64,000 bases of DNA, taken from NCBI GenBank assembly GCA_051251645.1, contig JBPOEY010000004.1, positions 124,001 to 188,000 of the forward strand. The letters are read 5' to 3'. This stretch comes from Litorimonas sp051251645 (GTDB lineage Bacteria > Pseudomonadota > Alphaproteobacteria > Caulobacterales > Maricaulaceae). The translations under genes and the position numbers were made by a program. The notes beneath the pieces are model-generated. The model worked only from the letters and a program-made list of their open reading frames with translations, searched no databases and had not been told where the DNA came from. Below, piece after piece: positions 26,753-37,200 of the stretch. Positions within the stretch are counted from its first letter, which is position 1. Every line of letters starts with the position of its first letter.

Positions 26753-27157
26753 TTACGCAGGTCGGGCAGCGCTCGCGCAACAGAGATACTGCTCATATAT
26801 ATCACGACCGAGCGTGATATAGTCCGCAACGGAGGGGGGTTTGACAAAGTAGCCGTTTGCGCCCCGGGCTGTTGCCATTTCCCGGTCTTCGGCTTGCGCG
26901 GACCCAGACACCATGATGACTGTTAGATCACTAAATTCGGGAATAGCCCGAATGGTTTCAAGCACTTCAAACCCGTCCATGCCAGGCATTCGAATGTCCA
27001 CGATGGCCATGACAGGCGCTTCTTGGGCAATTATTTCGGCGACCGAACGACCGCTAGACAGTTCAGTAAACACAACATCGGGCCGCGATGATGCGATCGC
27101 TTTTTTGATCATTTTGCGATCAAAATCACTATCGTCGATAATAAGGACTTTATCCAT
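26753..27157 (-). CDS. CheY-like response-regulator receiver protein
   Basis: 134 residues, receiver domain only: acidic pair VLIIDDSDFDR, phospho-acceptor Asp in AIVDIRMPGMDGFEVL, switch Ser in IMVSGSAQ and Lys in GYFVKPPS. Its start overlaps the histidine kinase stop by 8 bases, so it is the probable direct partner. Output unknown; it may pass phosphate to another protein. Confidence 0.9.
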   Translation of the reverse strand: MDKVLIIDDSDFDRKMIKKAIASSRPDVVFTELSSGRSVAEIIAQEAPVMAIVDIRMPGMDGFEVLETIRAIPEFSDLTVIMVSGSAQAEDREMATARGANGYFVKPPSVADYITLGRDIYEQYLCCASAARPA

Positions 27158-28616
27158 TGTCGGGGCTCCTTGCGCGGAAGAGTTTTATCTCAAAACAACT
27201 TCCCGCAACTGGCTTTTCTATGAGTTCAATGGTGCCGCCATGTAAAGTTACAATACGGCGACAGAGGGCCAGCCCGACCCCGGATCCTTCAATATCTGTG
27301 TGCGGTTTCGCCCGACCAAAGAGATCGAAGACTTGTTCGGAAAAGCTCGGATCGATCCCTGACCCATTATCGTTCACCGAGATCACCCAATATTGCTTCT
27401 CTGTTTCAACCGTGATCTCGATCTCGACAGGCCGATCCTTGGACCGGTATTTGATCGCGTTCCCCAAAAGGTTCGTAAAGACCTGAGCCAGCAGGGCGGC
27501 ATCGCCGCGCACATAGATTTCATTATCGGGAAGAATGAGAGAGCCGCCCGCTTCGTCGAGACACTCTTGTTCATCTTTGGCAACCCGTTGCAACACGCGG
27601 TTCAGATTAACCGGACCGAGATCGACTCCCTCGGGCGACGCGCGCATGAACTTCAGGAAGCCCTTAATCATCTGGCGCATGTGGCTCACGCCTGAGGCAA
27701 TATCCTCGAAATAGGCGCCCGCTTCATCGGGCAAGGCATCGCCCAATTCCAATTGCATCAGTTCAGCTGAAATCCCAATCTTGCGTAGTGGTGCCTGCAA
27801 GTCATGCGAGGTCAGGGACGCAAAATCATCTAGGTTTTTGTTGATCGATTTTAGGATCGCTTCCTGTTCTTTCAAGGCGGTGATGTCGGTCGCGACAACG
27901 AGAATTCGGGGTCCGTCCGCACCGTCCGTGAACGGAATTTTGTCTGTTTGAACCCAACCTTGCTCGCCATTGGCCGGATTAAAAGGCTCAATGATACCGC
28001 GCATGGCCACACCGGATCTGAACACCTTTAGATCCGCCTCATGATAGTCTTTGGCGGCTTCACCGAACAAATCATACGTGTTCTTGCCTTCAATATCTTC
28101 GACTCGCATGCCCAATGCGTCGGCGGCGGCTTTATTGACCCGAAGGATGTTGTTTTTATCGTCCTTATACCAAATCGACGCGGGGACCGTATCGAACACG
28201 GATCTGAGTTCGACCTGCAGACTATCCAATTCCTTCTTCTGGGCCTGAAGTTGACGTTCCAGGAGCGTCTCGCTGGTCACGTCCCGCCCGACGGTTTGAT
28301 AGCCTTGCAAGATATTATCGTCGTTATAGAGCCCGATACTTGTAAACAGGATGTGTTGCGACCCTGTGGGGCGATCAATGCGCTGGAGGGATGTCACACT
28401 CGGCGATGCCGGGCTTATATTTGCCAACACGGACTTGATAATCTCATGTTGTTCCTCCTCTGATCGTAGAAATAAGTGGGTTCCTATGAGCGCGTCTTTG
28501 GACATGTGGAAGAACGTCGCTGATGCCGCATTGACATAGGTAAAGTTCAAATCCGCATCGAGCCGACAGATAAGGTCGGGATGCGTGTCGAGGATAGAAT
28601 TTAGCGACTGCGGCAT
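27150..28616 (-). CDS. PAS-domain sensor histidine kinase (soluble)
   Basis: 488 residues with no membrane segment, so a cytoplasmic sensor. Two PAS domains lie at about 5-120 (LDTHPDLICRLDADLNFTYVN) and 140-260 (VFDTVPASIWYKDDKNNILRVN). A HisKA helix follows with the phosphorylated His in LTSHDLQAPLRKIG near 275, then an HATPase domain with N-box LLGNAIKYRS, G1 VNDNGSGI and G2 GSGVGLALCRRIV. The PAS ligand is not readable. Cotranscribed with two receiver-only genes. Confidence 0.92.
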   Translation of the reverse strand: MPQSLNSILDTHPDLICRLDADLNFTYVNAASATFFHMSKDALIGTHLFLRSEEEQHEIIKSVLANISPASPSVTSLQRIDRPTGSQHILFTSIGLYNDDNILQGYQTVGRDVTSETLLERQLQAQKKELDSLQVELRSVFDTVPASIWYKDDKNNILRVNKAAADALGMRVEDIEGKNTYDLFGEAAKDYHEADLKVFRSGVAMRGIIEPFNPANGEQGWVQTDKIPFTDGADGPRILVVATDITALKEQEAILKSINKNLDDFASLTSHDLQAPLRKIGISAELMQLELGDALPDEAGAYFEDIASGVSHMRQMIKGFLKFMRASPEGVDLGPVNLNRVLQRVAKDEQECLDEAGGSLILPDNEIYVRGDAALLAQVFTNLLGNAIKYRSKDRPVEIEITVETEKQYWVISVNDNGSGIDPSFSEQVFDLFGRAKPHTDIEGSGVGLALCRRIVTLHGGTIELIEKPVAGSCFEIKLFRARSPDNG

Positions 28617-28724
28617 TGGGGCGTCTCTGACGTGAACGAACTCATAGTCCGTCGCGTCTTAAGGTGACCCTAACAGATGGGAGAGGGGCGGCACATTTGG
28701 CGATGGGATTGAATGCGACGGGTG

Positions 28725-29456
28725 CTATCGAAAAGATTGCGAGACAAAGACCCTTAATTCGAGGTCTGGTGTGGCTTGCGTTAGACCGACGAGTGCGCTC
28801 ATTCTGACCGACTTTCTGTCCGAAACAGGCAGATCAACAAACGGACCAACTGATGTTTTTGAGGTCTTTTCAAAGAAGCGAAAATCATCGCTTGTGCCGA
28901 GGTCGAAAAAATACTCCGCCCCGATCCTCGGTTGATCGTTCTGCCGCCGAGACACTGATCCCCTCACTTGAAATTTCGTATGTGGATTACGGTTTTCGCC
29001 GAGCTGAAAAGACGAGAGCAGGCTCGCGCGCATTCGAATTGTTTCTGAGAGGGACCATTGATTAGCAAAGTGTAGATCAATTTGACCTGGCCGCCCCCCT
29101 CCTCGGTATCGTCCATCAAGACGAAAACCTGTTTGGAAAGAAGCTTGATCGTCTGTCACTTGCCAGAGCAATTCGCCTTGAACATAATCGAATTTATGCT
29201 TGGACGGCGCTATTTTTTGGGTGCGGAGAACAACTCGTCCTCGAAGACTTTCACTAATCGCTTTTTGGATATGAAACCTCTGAGCCCAGTCACCCGTGTC
29301 GGTGTTCACAGAGGCTCGGTAAGCAATGGATGTGTCGTCGCCTTTAACCGTCGGCCCGATCGGCCCGCTCGTATTTTGAGCAAGCGCAATTGCGGGCATG
29401 AAAGCGATTATCATCGCGTAGATAAATGACTGTGTGGAAAACACGCGTGAACCCAA
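28725..29456 (-). CDS. Exported protein, probable outer-membrane beta-barrel
   Basis: 243 residues with a signal peptide (FIYAMIIAFMPAIALAQ). The mature part alternates polar and aromatic residues in strand-like stretches (ASFQTGFRLDGRYRGG, ASLLSSFQLGEN, RIGAEYFFDLGT) and ends with LRVFVSQSFR, a terminal strand with final aromatic-Arg reminiscent of barrel proteins. No specific family. Divergent from the Hint/RHS operon across a 533-base gap. Confidence 0.6.
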   Translation of the reverse strand: MGSRVFSTQSFIYAMIIAFMPAIALAQNTSGPIGPTVKGDDTSIAYRASVNTDTGDWAQRFHIQKAISESLRGRVVLRTQKIAPSKHKFDYVQGELLWQVTDDQASFQTGFRLDGRYRGGGRPGQIDLHFANQWSLSETIRMRASLLSSFQLGENRNPHTKFQVRGSVSRRQNDQPRIGAEYFFDLGTSDDFRFFEKTSKTSVGPFVDLPVSDRKSVRMSALVGLTQATPDLELRVFVSQSFR

Positions 29457-29989
29457 ACTTGTTACAGATTTGTCGCGCTGTCATCATATAAAGTTCATAT
29501 AAATGTCAATGTCGAGTTTGCGCTATTTTTCGAATGATAGTCAGAAACAACCCGTTTGTTACATTTTAAGTGCGGTTGAGACACTTTCGGCGAAAACAAG
29601 GGTAATAACCCGAAATTGTGTCCTGCGCGCTGACGTCAAACATTCTGATCTACGATATGGCGGTCTTGCCATCGCAATTCTGAACAGTGTGAACAGTTTC
29701 ACTCCGAGACGCACACTGCAATGCACGCCGTGCTGACGCGCAGTTCGGATGCGGGTGTCGTGGACAGGGCCGCCTAGGGCTTCGGGGAGTCCGAAGGCCT
29801 CAGGGTTAAGAATTGTAAGTGTTTCAAACCGTGCCGAGGTCGCGGCGTTGATCGTGCGACCAAACTTTCAATACTTTTTAATACAAAACACAACTAAAGG
29901 TGTTATTTATAAATAATGCTATTTTACTTGTCAAAATTTGGATTAAATGGTTAACTATATTTGTTAGGTAAGACTTGGGGGGGGATAAT
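29457..29989. other. Intergenic region upstream of the giant operon
   Basis: 533 bases, AT-rich toward the right, with no gene I can support. It holds a perfect 14-bp palindrome TTATTTATAAATAA at 29903-29916 and, further right, TTGTCA at 29928-29933 followed 18 bases later by TAACTA, a weak candidate promoter for the 21-kb unit. Confidence 0.4.
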
Positions 29990-31705
29990 ATGCGTATTCA
30001 CAATAGCCAGTTCAGTCTGGCGTTTCGTCGCGCCGTGATGGCTGCAATTATGGCCGCGACGGCGTTTGGCTCGGCTTCGGCGCAAGATGCGACGGGGGAC
30101 AATATTTTTGCCGGGGCTGGCAATCTGCAACCAATCCCGCTCGACATGTCGAATGACGAGCACCGGGAGTTTTTCTTAAGGCACCAGAGCTTGGCGGGCT
30201 CAACGCCGGAGAATAGCGAAGGTCTCGCGCACTTCATTACACTGGCAGCCGCCTATCACGGCTCGGTGGGCGTACCGAGCCCAGGACGCGTCATGCTCAT
30301 CCAAGAGGGCGGAAAAGTTGACGCCGACACGGGTGAAGAGACGACGAACGACGTCGGGCCCATTCATACTGTCACGTCTTTCCAGCAAGATGAGGGCAAT
30401 CCGAAGACTTATTACGCGTCGGCACTCGCCTCAATTCCAGGACAGCCACAAACTTGTACACATACACTCGTTGTGGAGGACGAAAGCGGCAATCCGCAAG
30501 GCAACGGTGTATCGGTTACCCAGCAGCAGGCTTGTGAAGCGGTGCATCTAAGCGCTCAGGGTACGCTCGACGACGGCGATCAGTGGGCAAAAACGGCGAT
30601 GACTTATTACTGGATTGATCAGAGCGGGACGCCGCATTCGGGCGCATTGCAGGCGGAAGGATCGACCATTCCGACCCAGATAACGTCCACCGACCCACAG
30701 GACAAGAATGGCGACAACATGATCAAATTCTGTTTCGGTCGCTCCGGCACAGACTGCGATTACTCACCATCCGGTGCATCAAGAGACAATGTGTTTTTGC
30801 CAATCGTTGGATTTGCGACCTACGATACTCCGATCATTAATCCGGCGACCGACACCGATGCCAGCGTCTATATCTCCATCTCGAAACCTGAGCCGGAAGA
30901 TGGGGGTGGCTGCACGCTTCAGGGCGACGTGAGTACATTTCTGTCGACATATGTTACGTTGTCGGATGGTGACAAGCAGATCAATTGGAATGATCCAACT
31001 GTGCATTTTCCGGCGATCGGTTCGAGCTGTATGCCGAACGGCTCAATCGTCTATTACACTATGTCGATGAATATCGATCTGAATTCGGCGGGCAATAAGT
31101 TGCCGGTCTTCTTCGGTATTTCGAGCTCGCCGGATACGCCCGTATCGCAAGGCAACTGGCTGCAACTTCCCAGTACACGTATTTACTATAGCTGCGTCGC
31201 CGAAGGGACGGAGATTACGCTCGCAGACGGTCAGCAGACAACCATCGAGTCTTTGGATGTTGATGACCGTATCATGTCGAACCGTGGCGGCGACGCCATG
31301 ACAATCTACTCAACCTATAAGGGGGAGGAAGAATTCATGATCCGCCTTCAGACCGAGTCGGGCCGCGAGCTATTGATTTCCGACACTCATCCGGTGATCA
31401 CGGAAGGCGGCATTGTTTTGGCCGGAGACATCAAGACAGGTTCTCGCGTGCGTACGATCGATGGGCCGGAAGCAGTTGTTGTCGCCGAAATCGTTGCCTA
31501 TCACGGCGTGGTCCGGAATTTGTCGGTTGGAGCGGAATCCGACGGCGTGCCGATTACGTCCCACAACACAACCTTCTTCGCCAACGGCTTTCTGATAGGC
31601 GACAATGAAATGCAGTGGACATTTGCCGACGAGAGACGGCGCCGGCTTTTGAGCGCGAGCGGTCCAGTCTCCATATCTGAGGTTCAATCCGGCCTAATGA
31701 AGTAA
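29990..31705 (+). CDS. Secreted Hint-domain protein
   Basis: 571 residues from the ATG at 29990, placed after a G-rich ribosome site. The signal peptide ends in AFGSASAQ. Residues 30-395 are a polar, beta-rich exported region with paired cysteines and no known fold. A Hint (hedgehog/intein) domain begins at Cys402: SCVAEGTEITLADG, SLDVDDRIMSNRGG, the block-B TxxH-like SDTHPVI, and the terminal HNTTFFANGFLIGDN. The usual closing His-Asn is Asp-Asn here. Hint domains can self-cleave at the N-terminal Cys, which would release the N-terminal part; that is inference. First gene of the RHS unit, 30 bases before the Fn3-repeat gene. Confidence 0.82.
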   Translation: MRIHNSQFSLAFRRAVMAAIMAATAFGSASAQDATGDNIFAGAGNLQPIPLDMSNDEHREFFLRHQSLAGSTPENSEGLAHFITLAAAYHGSVGVPSPGRVMLIQEGGKVDADTGEETTNDVGPIHTVTSFQQDEGNPKTYYASALASIPGQPQTCTHTLVVEDESGNPQGNGVSVTQQQACEAVHLSAQGTLDDGDQWAKTAMTYYWIDQSGTPHSGALQAEGSTIPTQITSTDPQDKNGDNMIKFCFGRSGTDCDYSPSGASRDNVFLPIVGFATYDTPIINPATDTDASVYISISKPEPEDGGGCTLQGDVSTFLSTYVTLSDGDKQINWNDPTVHFPAIGSSCMPNGSIVYYTMSMNIDLNSAGNKLPVFFGISSSPDTPVSQGNWLQLPSTRIYYSCVAEGTEITLADGQQTTIESLDVDDRIMSNRGGDAMTIYSTYKGEEEFMIRLQTESGRELLISDTHPVITEGGIVLAGDIKTGSRVRTIDGPEAVVVAEIVAYHGVVRNLSVGAESDGVPITSHNTTFFANGFLIGDNEMQWTFADERRRRLLSASGPVSISEVQSGLMK

Positions 31706-31735
31706 GGGCGCGCGTGGGGGGAGGGGAGGATTGCG

Positions 31736-34267
31736 ATGGCGGCACCGACCATTCTGACGGCGGCGTATGATCCAGGAAGCCTTTTTGTCCAGTGGACGCT
31801 TTCGGGTACGCCGCCGACTGGTCTCACCGGCTTCCGCATTGCCGTGATCGGATCGGGTGGTTTTTCCCAGAACAAGGATGTCGGAACGTCACCGCAATAC
31901 GCGACGGTGGCGGTGGATCTTAGCGATGAAAGCCAGACATATGAACTGACGGTCGCAACTCTCATCAATAACGCGCCTGGTGAGACCAGCCCGGCGCTTA
32001 CCTTAATTACTAAACCGCTGACACTGCTGTCGATCGTTTATGATCTGTCGCCTGATAAGTTGAGCGTCCAATGGACGCCGCCGTCAGCTCCGGCGGACGC
32101 AGGGCTTGCGACGCTGGCGGGTGGTGGGACCGTGAAGAACCAGACCGGAACCACGACCGTCGCTTTTGACGGCACGCTGACGGGTGATGGTTCGGGTTAT
32201 GACATCACGGTGCGGCCGATCGCGCATGGCGGCATTGTTCAGGGTCCGGCGAGCCAAGCTTATCAGCCCATCACCACCCCGCTGACACTGCTGTCGATCG
32301 TTTATGATCTGTCGCCTGATAAGTTGAGCGTCCAATGGACGCCGCCGTCAGCTCCGGCGGACGCAGGGCTTGCGACGCTGGCGGGTGGTGGGACCGTGAA
32401 GAACCAGACCGGAACCACGACCGTCGCTTTTGACGGCACGCTGACGGGTGATGGTTCGGGTTATGACATCACGGTGCGGCCGATCGCGCATGGCGGCATT
32501 GTTCAGGGTCCGGCGAGCCAAGCTTATCAGCCCATCACCACCCCGCTGACACTGCTGTCGATCGTTTATGATCTGTCGCCTGATAAGTTGAGCGTCCAAT
32601 GGACGCCGCCGTCAGCTCCGGCGGACGCAGGGCTTGCGACGCTGGCGGGTGGTGGGACCGTGAAGAACCAGACCGGAACCACGACCGTCGCTTTTGACGG
32701 CACGCTGACGGGTGATGGTTCGGGTTATGACATCACGGTGCGGCCGATCGCGCATGGCGGCATTGTTCAGGGGCCGGCGAGCCAAGCTTATCAGCCCATC
32801 ACCACCCCGCTGACGCTGACCGTCATTCAATATGATCTCGATCCCGCTGCATCTCTCAGCGTGGAATGGAATCCGCCAGCCGCCCCAGCCGATGCGGGGC
32901 TCGCGACGTTGTCAGGTGGAGGAACGGTCAAGAATGGGACAGGCCCGGTCAGCGCATCGTTCGATGGCCAACTGACGGGTACTGGATCAGATTATAACCT
33001 AACGGCTCGCCCGATCGCTTATGGCGGGATCGTTCAGGGTCCGGCAAGCGACACCTATAACCCGATCACCGAGACTCTATCCTTGATCTCGCTGGTTTAT
33101 GATCTCAATCCTGACACGTTGACCGTTCAATGGACGCCGCCAAGTGCTCCGGCGACTGGCGGCACAGCTACTTTAGTCGGTCCCTCAGAGCTGCGCTATG
33201 GTGTTGGCGAGACGAGTGTTGCCTTCAGCATCACATTGCAAACCGAATTGGCGACCGGTGAGTCTTATCAGGTCACATTCCGCGCCACAGGCGGTGGCGG
33301 TATTGTCTATGGCCCGCCGAGCCCAGCCTATCAGCCGATTGCCGCGCCGATCGCACTTCGCTCCCTCATTTATGATGTTCAGCCTGCAGCTGTCTTCAGT
33401 GTCAATTGGGACGCTCTTAGCGAAGACGCGGAGGAGGGCATGGCGACGCTGTCGAACGGTGCGACGGTCAAGACCCAAACCGGGACGACAGGCGTGACAT
33501 TTACCGGCGTTGTCCAAGATTCTGATGCGGTCACATCTCGTCAAATCGCTCTTCAAGGACGTATCCAGGGTCCGTCTAGCCCGGTCTACAATCCGATTAC
33601 GCAGTCCACATCCATGACGCTGGTGGCGTATGATCTCGATCCTGACGTTGCGACCGCGACCTGGGAGGCCGGGAGTGGCCAGAACATCGCTTATCTGGCC
33701 ACCTTGACGACAGAAGGCGACACCGCACGCCATGTTCCAACGGCTGACACCCATGTGGAATTTAACGGTGTGTTGCCGACTGACGAACAGACAATAATTG
33801 CCGTGCGCGTTACTGATGCGACGGGGTTGGCACAGGGACCTTCGAGCGACGCTGTCACAGCGTTTACCGCTCAGGTTTCGGGCGCGCGCCTTGCCTATCT
33901 GACGAGTGAAAAGTTCCGGGGCATCTGGCCCCCGCTATCGGGCGTTGGCGGCTATCTATACCGTTTTAATATCGACGGCGTTCCGGGAACGCCGACCGAT
34001 GCTCCAAGCCCGAGCGCCGAAATCGATCAAGCCATCGCCGCGGGCAAGATCTACATGTTGCAGGTGCGGGCGACCGGGACTAAGACCCTGGGTCCATGGA
34101 GCGATCCCGCGCCGGGCCCTTACCTGATGAGCGCAACCGCCGAGCACGACGCGCTCGGCCGCCTGACGCGTTTCGACGCCGATGGTTACGGAACGTTTTC
34201 CTATAGCCGTGATGCGGCGGGCAATCTTCTCACCACGCGTTTCGTGTCATCGGGTGACGGGTCATGA
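31736..34267 (+). CDS. Fn3-like tandem-repeat protein with C-terminal YD-repeat fragment
   Basis: 843 residues, no signal peptide, preceded by a strong GGGGAGG ribosome site. It is built of about eight Fn3-like modules of about 88 residues (pattern: LLSIVYDLSPDKLSVQWTPP, later GGIVQGPASQAYQPIT). Three consecutive modules are identical in protein; four flanking ones are diverged. The last 45 residues change character to an RHS/YD motif (DALGRLTRFDADGYGTFSYS, then RDAAGNLL). Its stop overlaps the start of the first RHS gene (ATGA), so the proteins are made together. Likely an adhesive or scaffold partner of the RHS shells; role inferred. Confidence 0.8.
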   Translation: MAAPTILTAAYDPGSLFVQWTLSGTPPTGLTGFRIAVIGSGGFSQNKDVGTSPQYATVAVDLSDESQTYELTVATLINNAPGETSPALTLITKPLTLLSIVYDLSPDKLSVQWTPPSAPADAGLATLAGGGTVKNQTGTTTVAFDGTLTGDGSGYDITVRPIAHGGIVQGPASQAYQPITTPLTLLSIVYDLSPDKLSVQWTPPSAPADAGLATLAGGGTVKNQTGTTTVAFDGTLTGDGSGYDITVRPIAHGGIVQGPASQAYQPITTPLTLLSIVYDLSPDKLSVQWTPPSAPADAGLATLAGGGTVKNQTGTTTVAFDGTLTGDGSGYDITVRPIAHGGIVQGPASQAYQPITTPLTLTVIQYDLDPAASLSVEWNPPAAPADAGLATLSGGGTVKNGTGPVSASFDGQLTGTGSDYNLTARPIAYGGIVQGPASDTYNPITETLSLISLVYDLNPDTLTVQWTPPSAPATGGTATLVGPSELRYGVGETSVAFSITLQTELATGESYQVTFRATGGGGIVYGPPSPAYQPIAAPIALRSLIYDVQPAAVFSVNWDALSEDAEEGMATLSNGATVKTQTGTTGVTFTGVVQDSDAVTSRQIALQGRIQGPSSPVYNPITQSTSMTLVAYDLDPDVATATWEAGSGQNIAYLATLTTEGDTARHVPTADTHVEFNGVLPTDEQTIIAVRVTDATGLAQGPSSDAVTAFTAQVSGARLAYLTSEKFRGIWPPLSGVGGYLYRFNIDGVPGTPTDAPSPSAEIDQAIAAGKIYMLQVRATGTKTLGPWSDPAPGPYLMSATAEHDALGRLTRFDADGYGTFSYSRDAAGNLLTTRFVSSGDGS
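32015..32806 (+). repeat. Three near-identical 264-bp tandem repeats
   Basis: Units begin at 32015, 32279 and 32543. By direct reading, copies 1 and 2 are identical and copy 3 differs only by a silent T-to-G at 32773. Each encodes one 88-residue module in frame. A fourth, clearly diverged unit begins at 32807. Such identity implies recent duplication or gene conversion, and copy number may vary between strains. Confidence 0.95.
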
Positions 34268-37200
34268 GCGCGCCGACCCAAGCACCCGTTCTGACGCTGT
34301 CCTATGGGACGGAATTTACTGGCGTGGCGACGGTTTTTCATTTCGATGGTGCAACGCGTGTTCAGCATGCTTTTTCCGGGAGTGGCGCTGACGCGTTCCC
34401 TGTTTTGCCATTGACGCTGTCTTTCTGGGCCAAGACCGACGATTTGGGAACCTCGACCATCGTCGAATATGTCGGAACGAGGTCTGGATCGCCGGGCTTG
34501 AGTATCAAACAACCGTCCAACTTGGTCGTCTCTCTCGGCGGGTCCAGTTGGATAACGGGCGTCTCGGTCGCTGATAATCAGTGGCACCATGTCGTAATTG
34601 TCCTGACGCCAGGCCGGTGGGGGCTGGTCGACGCAACGCTCGAGATCGATAGTTGTGTCTTGGCATCGTCGTCAGGTGCGTTCACCCTGAGTGTTGATAA
34701 CGGCGTCGATCCTGTTGGAGAATTGACGCTCGGCGGCACCAGCGCGGCGGCGCAGCTAACCGCCGAAATAAGCGAGTTTCGTTTGTGGAGCGACGCCCGG
34801 ACAGCGGATCAAAGACTCACTGATCTGCAGCGGCGTGTCATCGCGCCGCAAATCGATCTGATTTTGGTGTGGGCGTTGAGTGATAATGCCACAACCGGAA
34901 CGGTCGTCGGCGGTGGGGCCGGCTCATTCGTGGCCTCGACGCTTCGGTTCCGCGAGTCCAAGTCTGACCAAAGCGACTTCGCCATGGCGCGCTGGACTGA
35001 GCTTGCGGACGCAACCGGATATGATCTTCAGGTCGCCAGCGAAACGGGTTGGGTCGATATCGTATCGAATACGCTGCAACATACGGCGCCGCTGAGCGGC
35101 TTACTCTTGGGCTCCAGTTTTCAGGGCCGCAGCCGGGGGCGGAACGCCGATGGGGCGGGGCCGTGGAGCTCAGTCGTTGCGCTGACCCCGATCGACTTAC
35201 CCCAAACCGCGACCGGGCTCGACTGGCGGTCCAACAATACTGAGCTTTGGGCCGAGTGGCCAGGCGCAGCGCAGGCGGTGTCCTATCGTGTTGGATTGAA
35301 GCGGACGCCCGCGCAGTCTGCGCCCGCCGACCCCGTCGTAACAACCGATACCAGCGCAAACGTCTCGACGATTCTCGCCGACCCCAATGGTTGGCAGGTG
35401 TTCGTTGAGGGTTTGGTGTCTGGCAGTTCAGGTCCATCGAATCTCGCGGGACCGGTCTCGGCACCCGCAGTCTCGCTGTATTTTGTCAATCAAGGTGCGA
35501 ACGGCACATTCGAATTCGATTGGCCGTCGAGCATCGCCGACCCCGCCTCGGCACTGTTCAAGGTTGACCGTGACACGACGTCCTTGGTCGACGCAGTGAA
35601 GCCGTCGCCGACCTCGCCGCAAGGTTTCGAGAGCGCGCAGCCGGTTTCGGCGGGCGAAAGTGTTTCGGGCGAAACGCGCTTTGTCTATCCGGCCGCCTTA
35701 ACCGCAACACAGACGCAAAACATTACGATTGATGACATCCCAGCGCCGGAGCCCGTGTTCCAGATCGCGCCAACCGTCGCGACTGAAAGCGTCGCCTGGA
35801 CGTGGGGCAGCATCACTCAAACCCCGGAGTTCGATGTCGCCTTGCAGCGTGACGGCGTCACAATCGAAGACTTTCAGAAAACGGATCAGCAAAGCCTTAG
35901 TTTGAACGATTATCTGCCGACCACGGCGGCTGATTTGCATGCCTATACAATTGTTGTGCAAGGCATTCAGGGGGGCACTGTCGGGCCACCGAATACGATC
36001 ACGCCGGGCGAGGTGACGACCGGATTATTGGCCTATCGCTGGCCCGGTGGAACCGATCCGGGAGCGCTGAGCCTTGAATGGTTGCCGGGAAGTGCGGCGA
36101 ACCAGCAGATCTATGCTCGTGTTTTCGAACAAGGTCAGCAAGAGATTTATTATCACGGGATCGCCGACATTACGGCGAAAAATCTCGCCGTCCCTGCGCC
36201 GGACGCCGGATTGAATGAAGGCGATGTGTATAGCGCGACCGTGTCTGTCATGGCGGCGGGCTCTTTCACCGGAGCCTTCGCTTCGAGCGCGACGCTTCAT
36301 AAGATTACCGCGCCCGTCGTCACGCTGCTGGCTGACTCTCAGGCTATGACCTTGTTCGCCAACTGGACCGCACCCGTCGGCGCGCCAGTCGGAACCAGCT
36401 ATGCAATACGGCTTAACGCCACTGACGACGGTTCGCCGCAGGCGGGACTAACCTATAATCTCACCAGCCATCTGCAAGATGCCGATATGCTTACCATGCA
36501 GGTCGAGGCGACGTTCGAGAATTCTTACAGCGCTGCCAGCATGGCGGGTCAAGCACCAGCCGCCAACCCGTCGCTGGCCTATCAGGCCGCGCCGGGTGGC
36601 GGCGGAACGCTAACAGCGTCCTGGACGGCTTCGGCAATCACCTATTTCAGCCTAGCCTCCTCCGCCGATCCGACCGTGACGACCCTCTATACGGATGGAA
36701 CGGATCAGCGCACTGTTGCCAATCCCGCGACTGGAACGACGTTGACGCTCAGCGTCAAATCGATCGAGGAGAACCAGCTTGGTGCCATGGAAAGCCCGGC
36801 TGCGGTGGTTATTCACGATCTCGCCGCGCCGATTTTGAGTTTCGAGCAAGCCACGGGTTCGGACCTTACTGCGAGTTGGACGGTGGTCGACGCTGGCGGT
36901 CCGGCGGTTACCTATCAGACGCAGCTGGACGGTGTTGATGACGGCGCACCGCTGAGTGCAACCAGCACGCTGCTAGTTGGTATTCTTGATCGTAATCCGA
37001 CCCAGAGCGAAGCCGTTGATGTCCAGGCGATCGCCGAAGGCTCTCACGGGCTGTGGAGCCCCGTCGCATCGATCGTCGCGACGACCAGCGTTACGGTGCT
37101 TTACGATCCGGCGAGCCACACCGCGACCATAAGCTGGCCGGCTTCAACGGACGCCAAGCATTATGCGACCCGCATCGTTGATGCTCAAGCGACAACTCTG

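Noticed and set aside
32015..32806. CRISPR-like or minisatellite array
   Set aside because: Units are 264 bp, directly adjacent without spacers, and encode in-frame protein modules.
32084..32830. Three identical or near-identical reverse-strand frames of about 80 residues in a row
   Set aside because: They are only the antisense of the 264-bp module repeats and have no ribosome sites.
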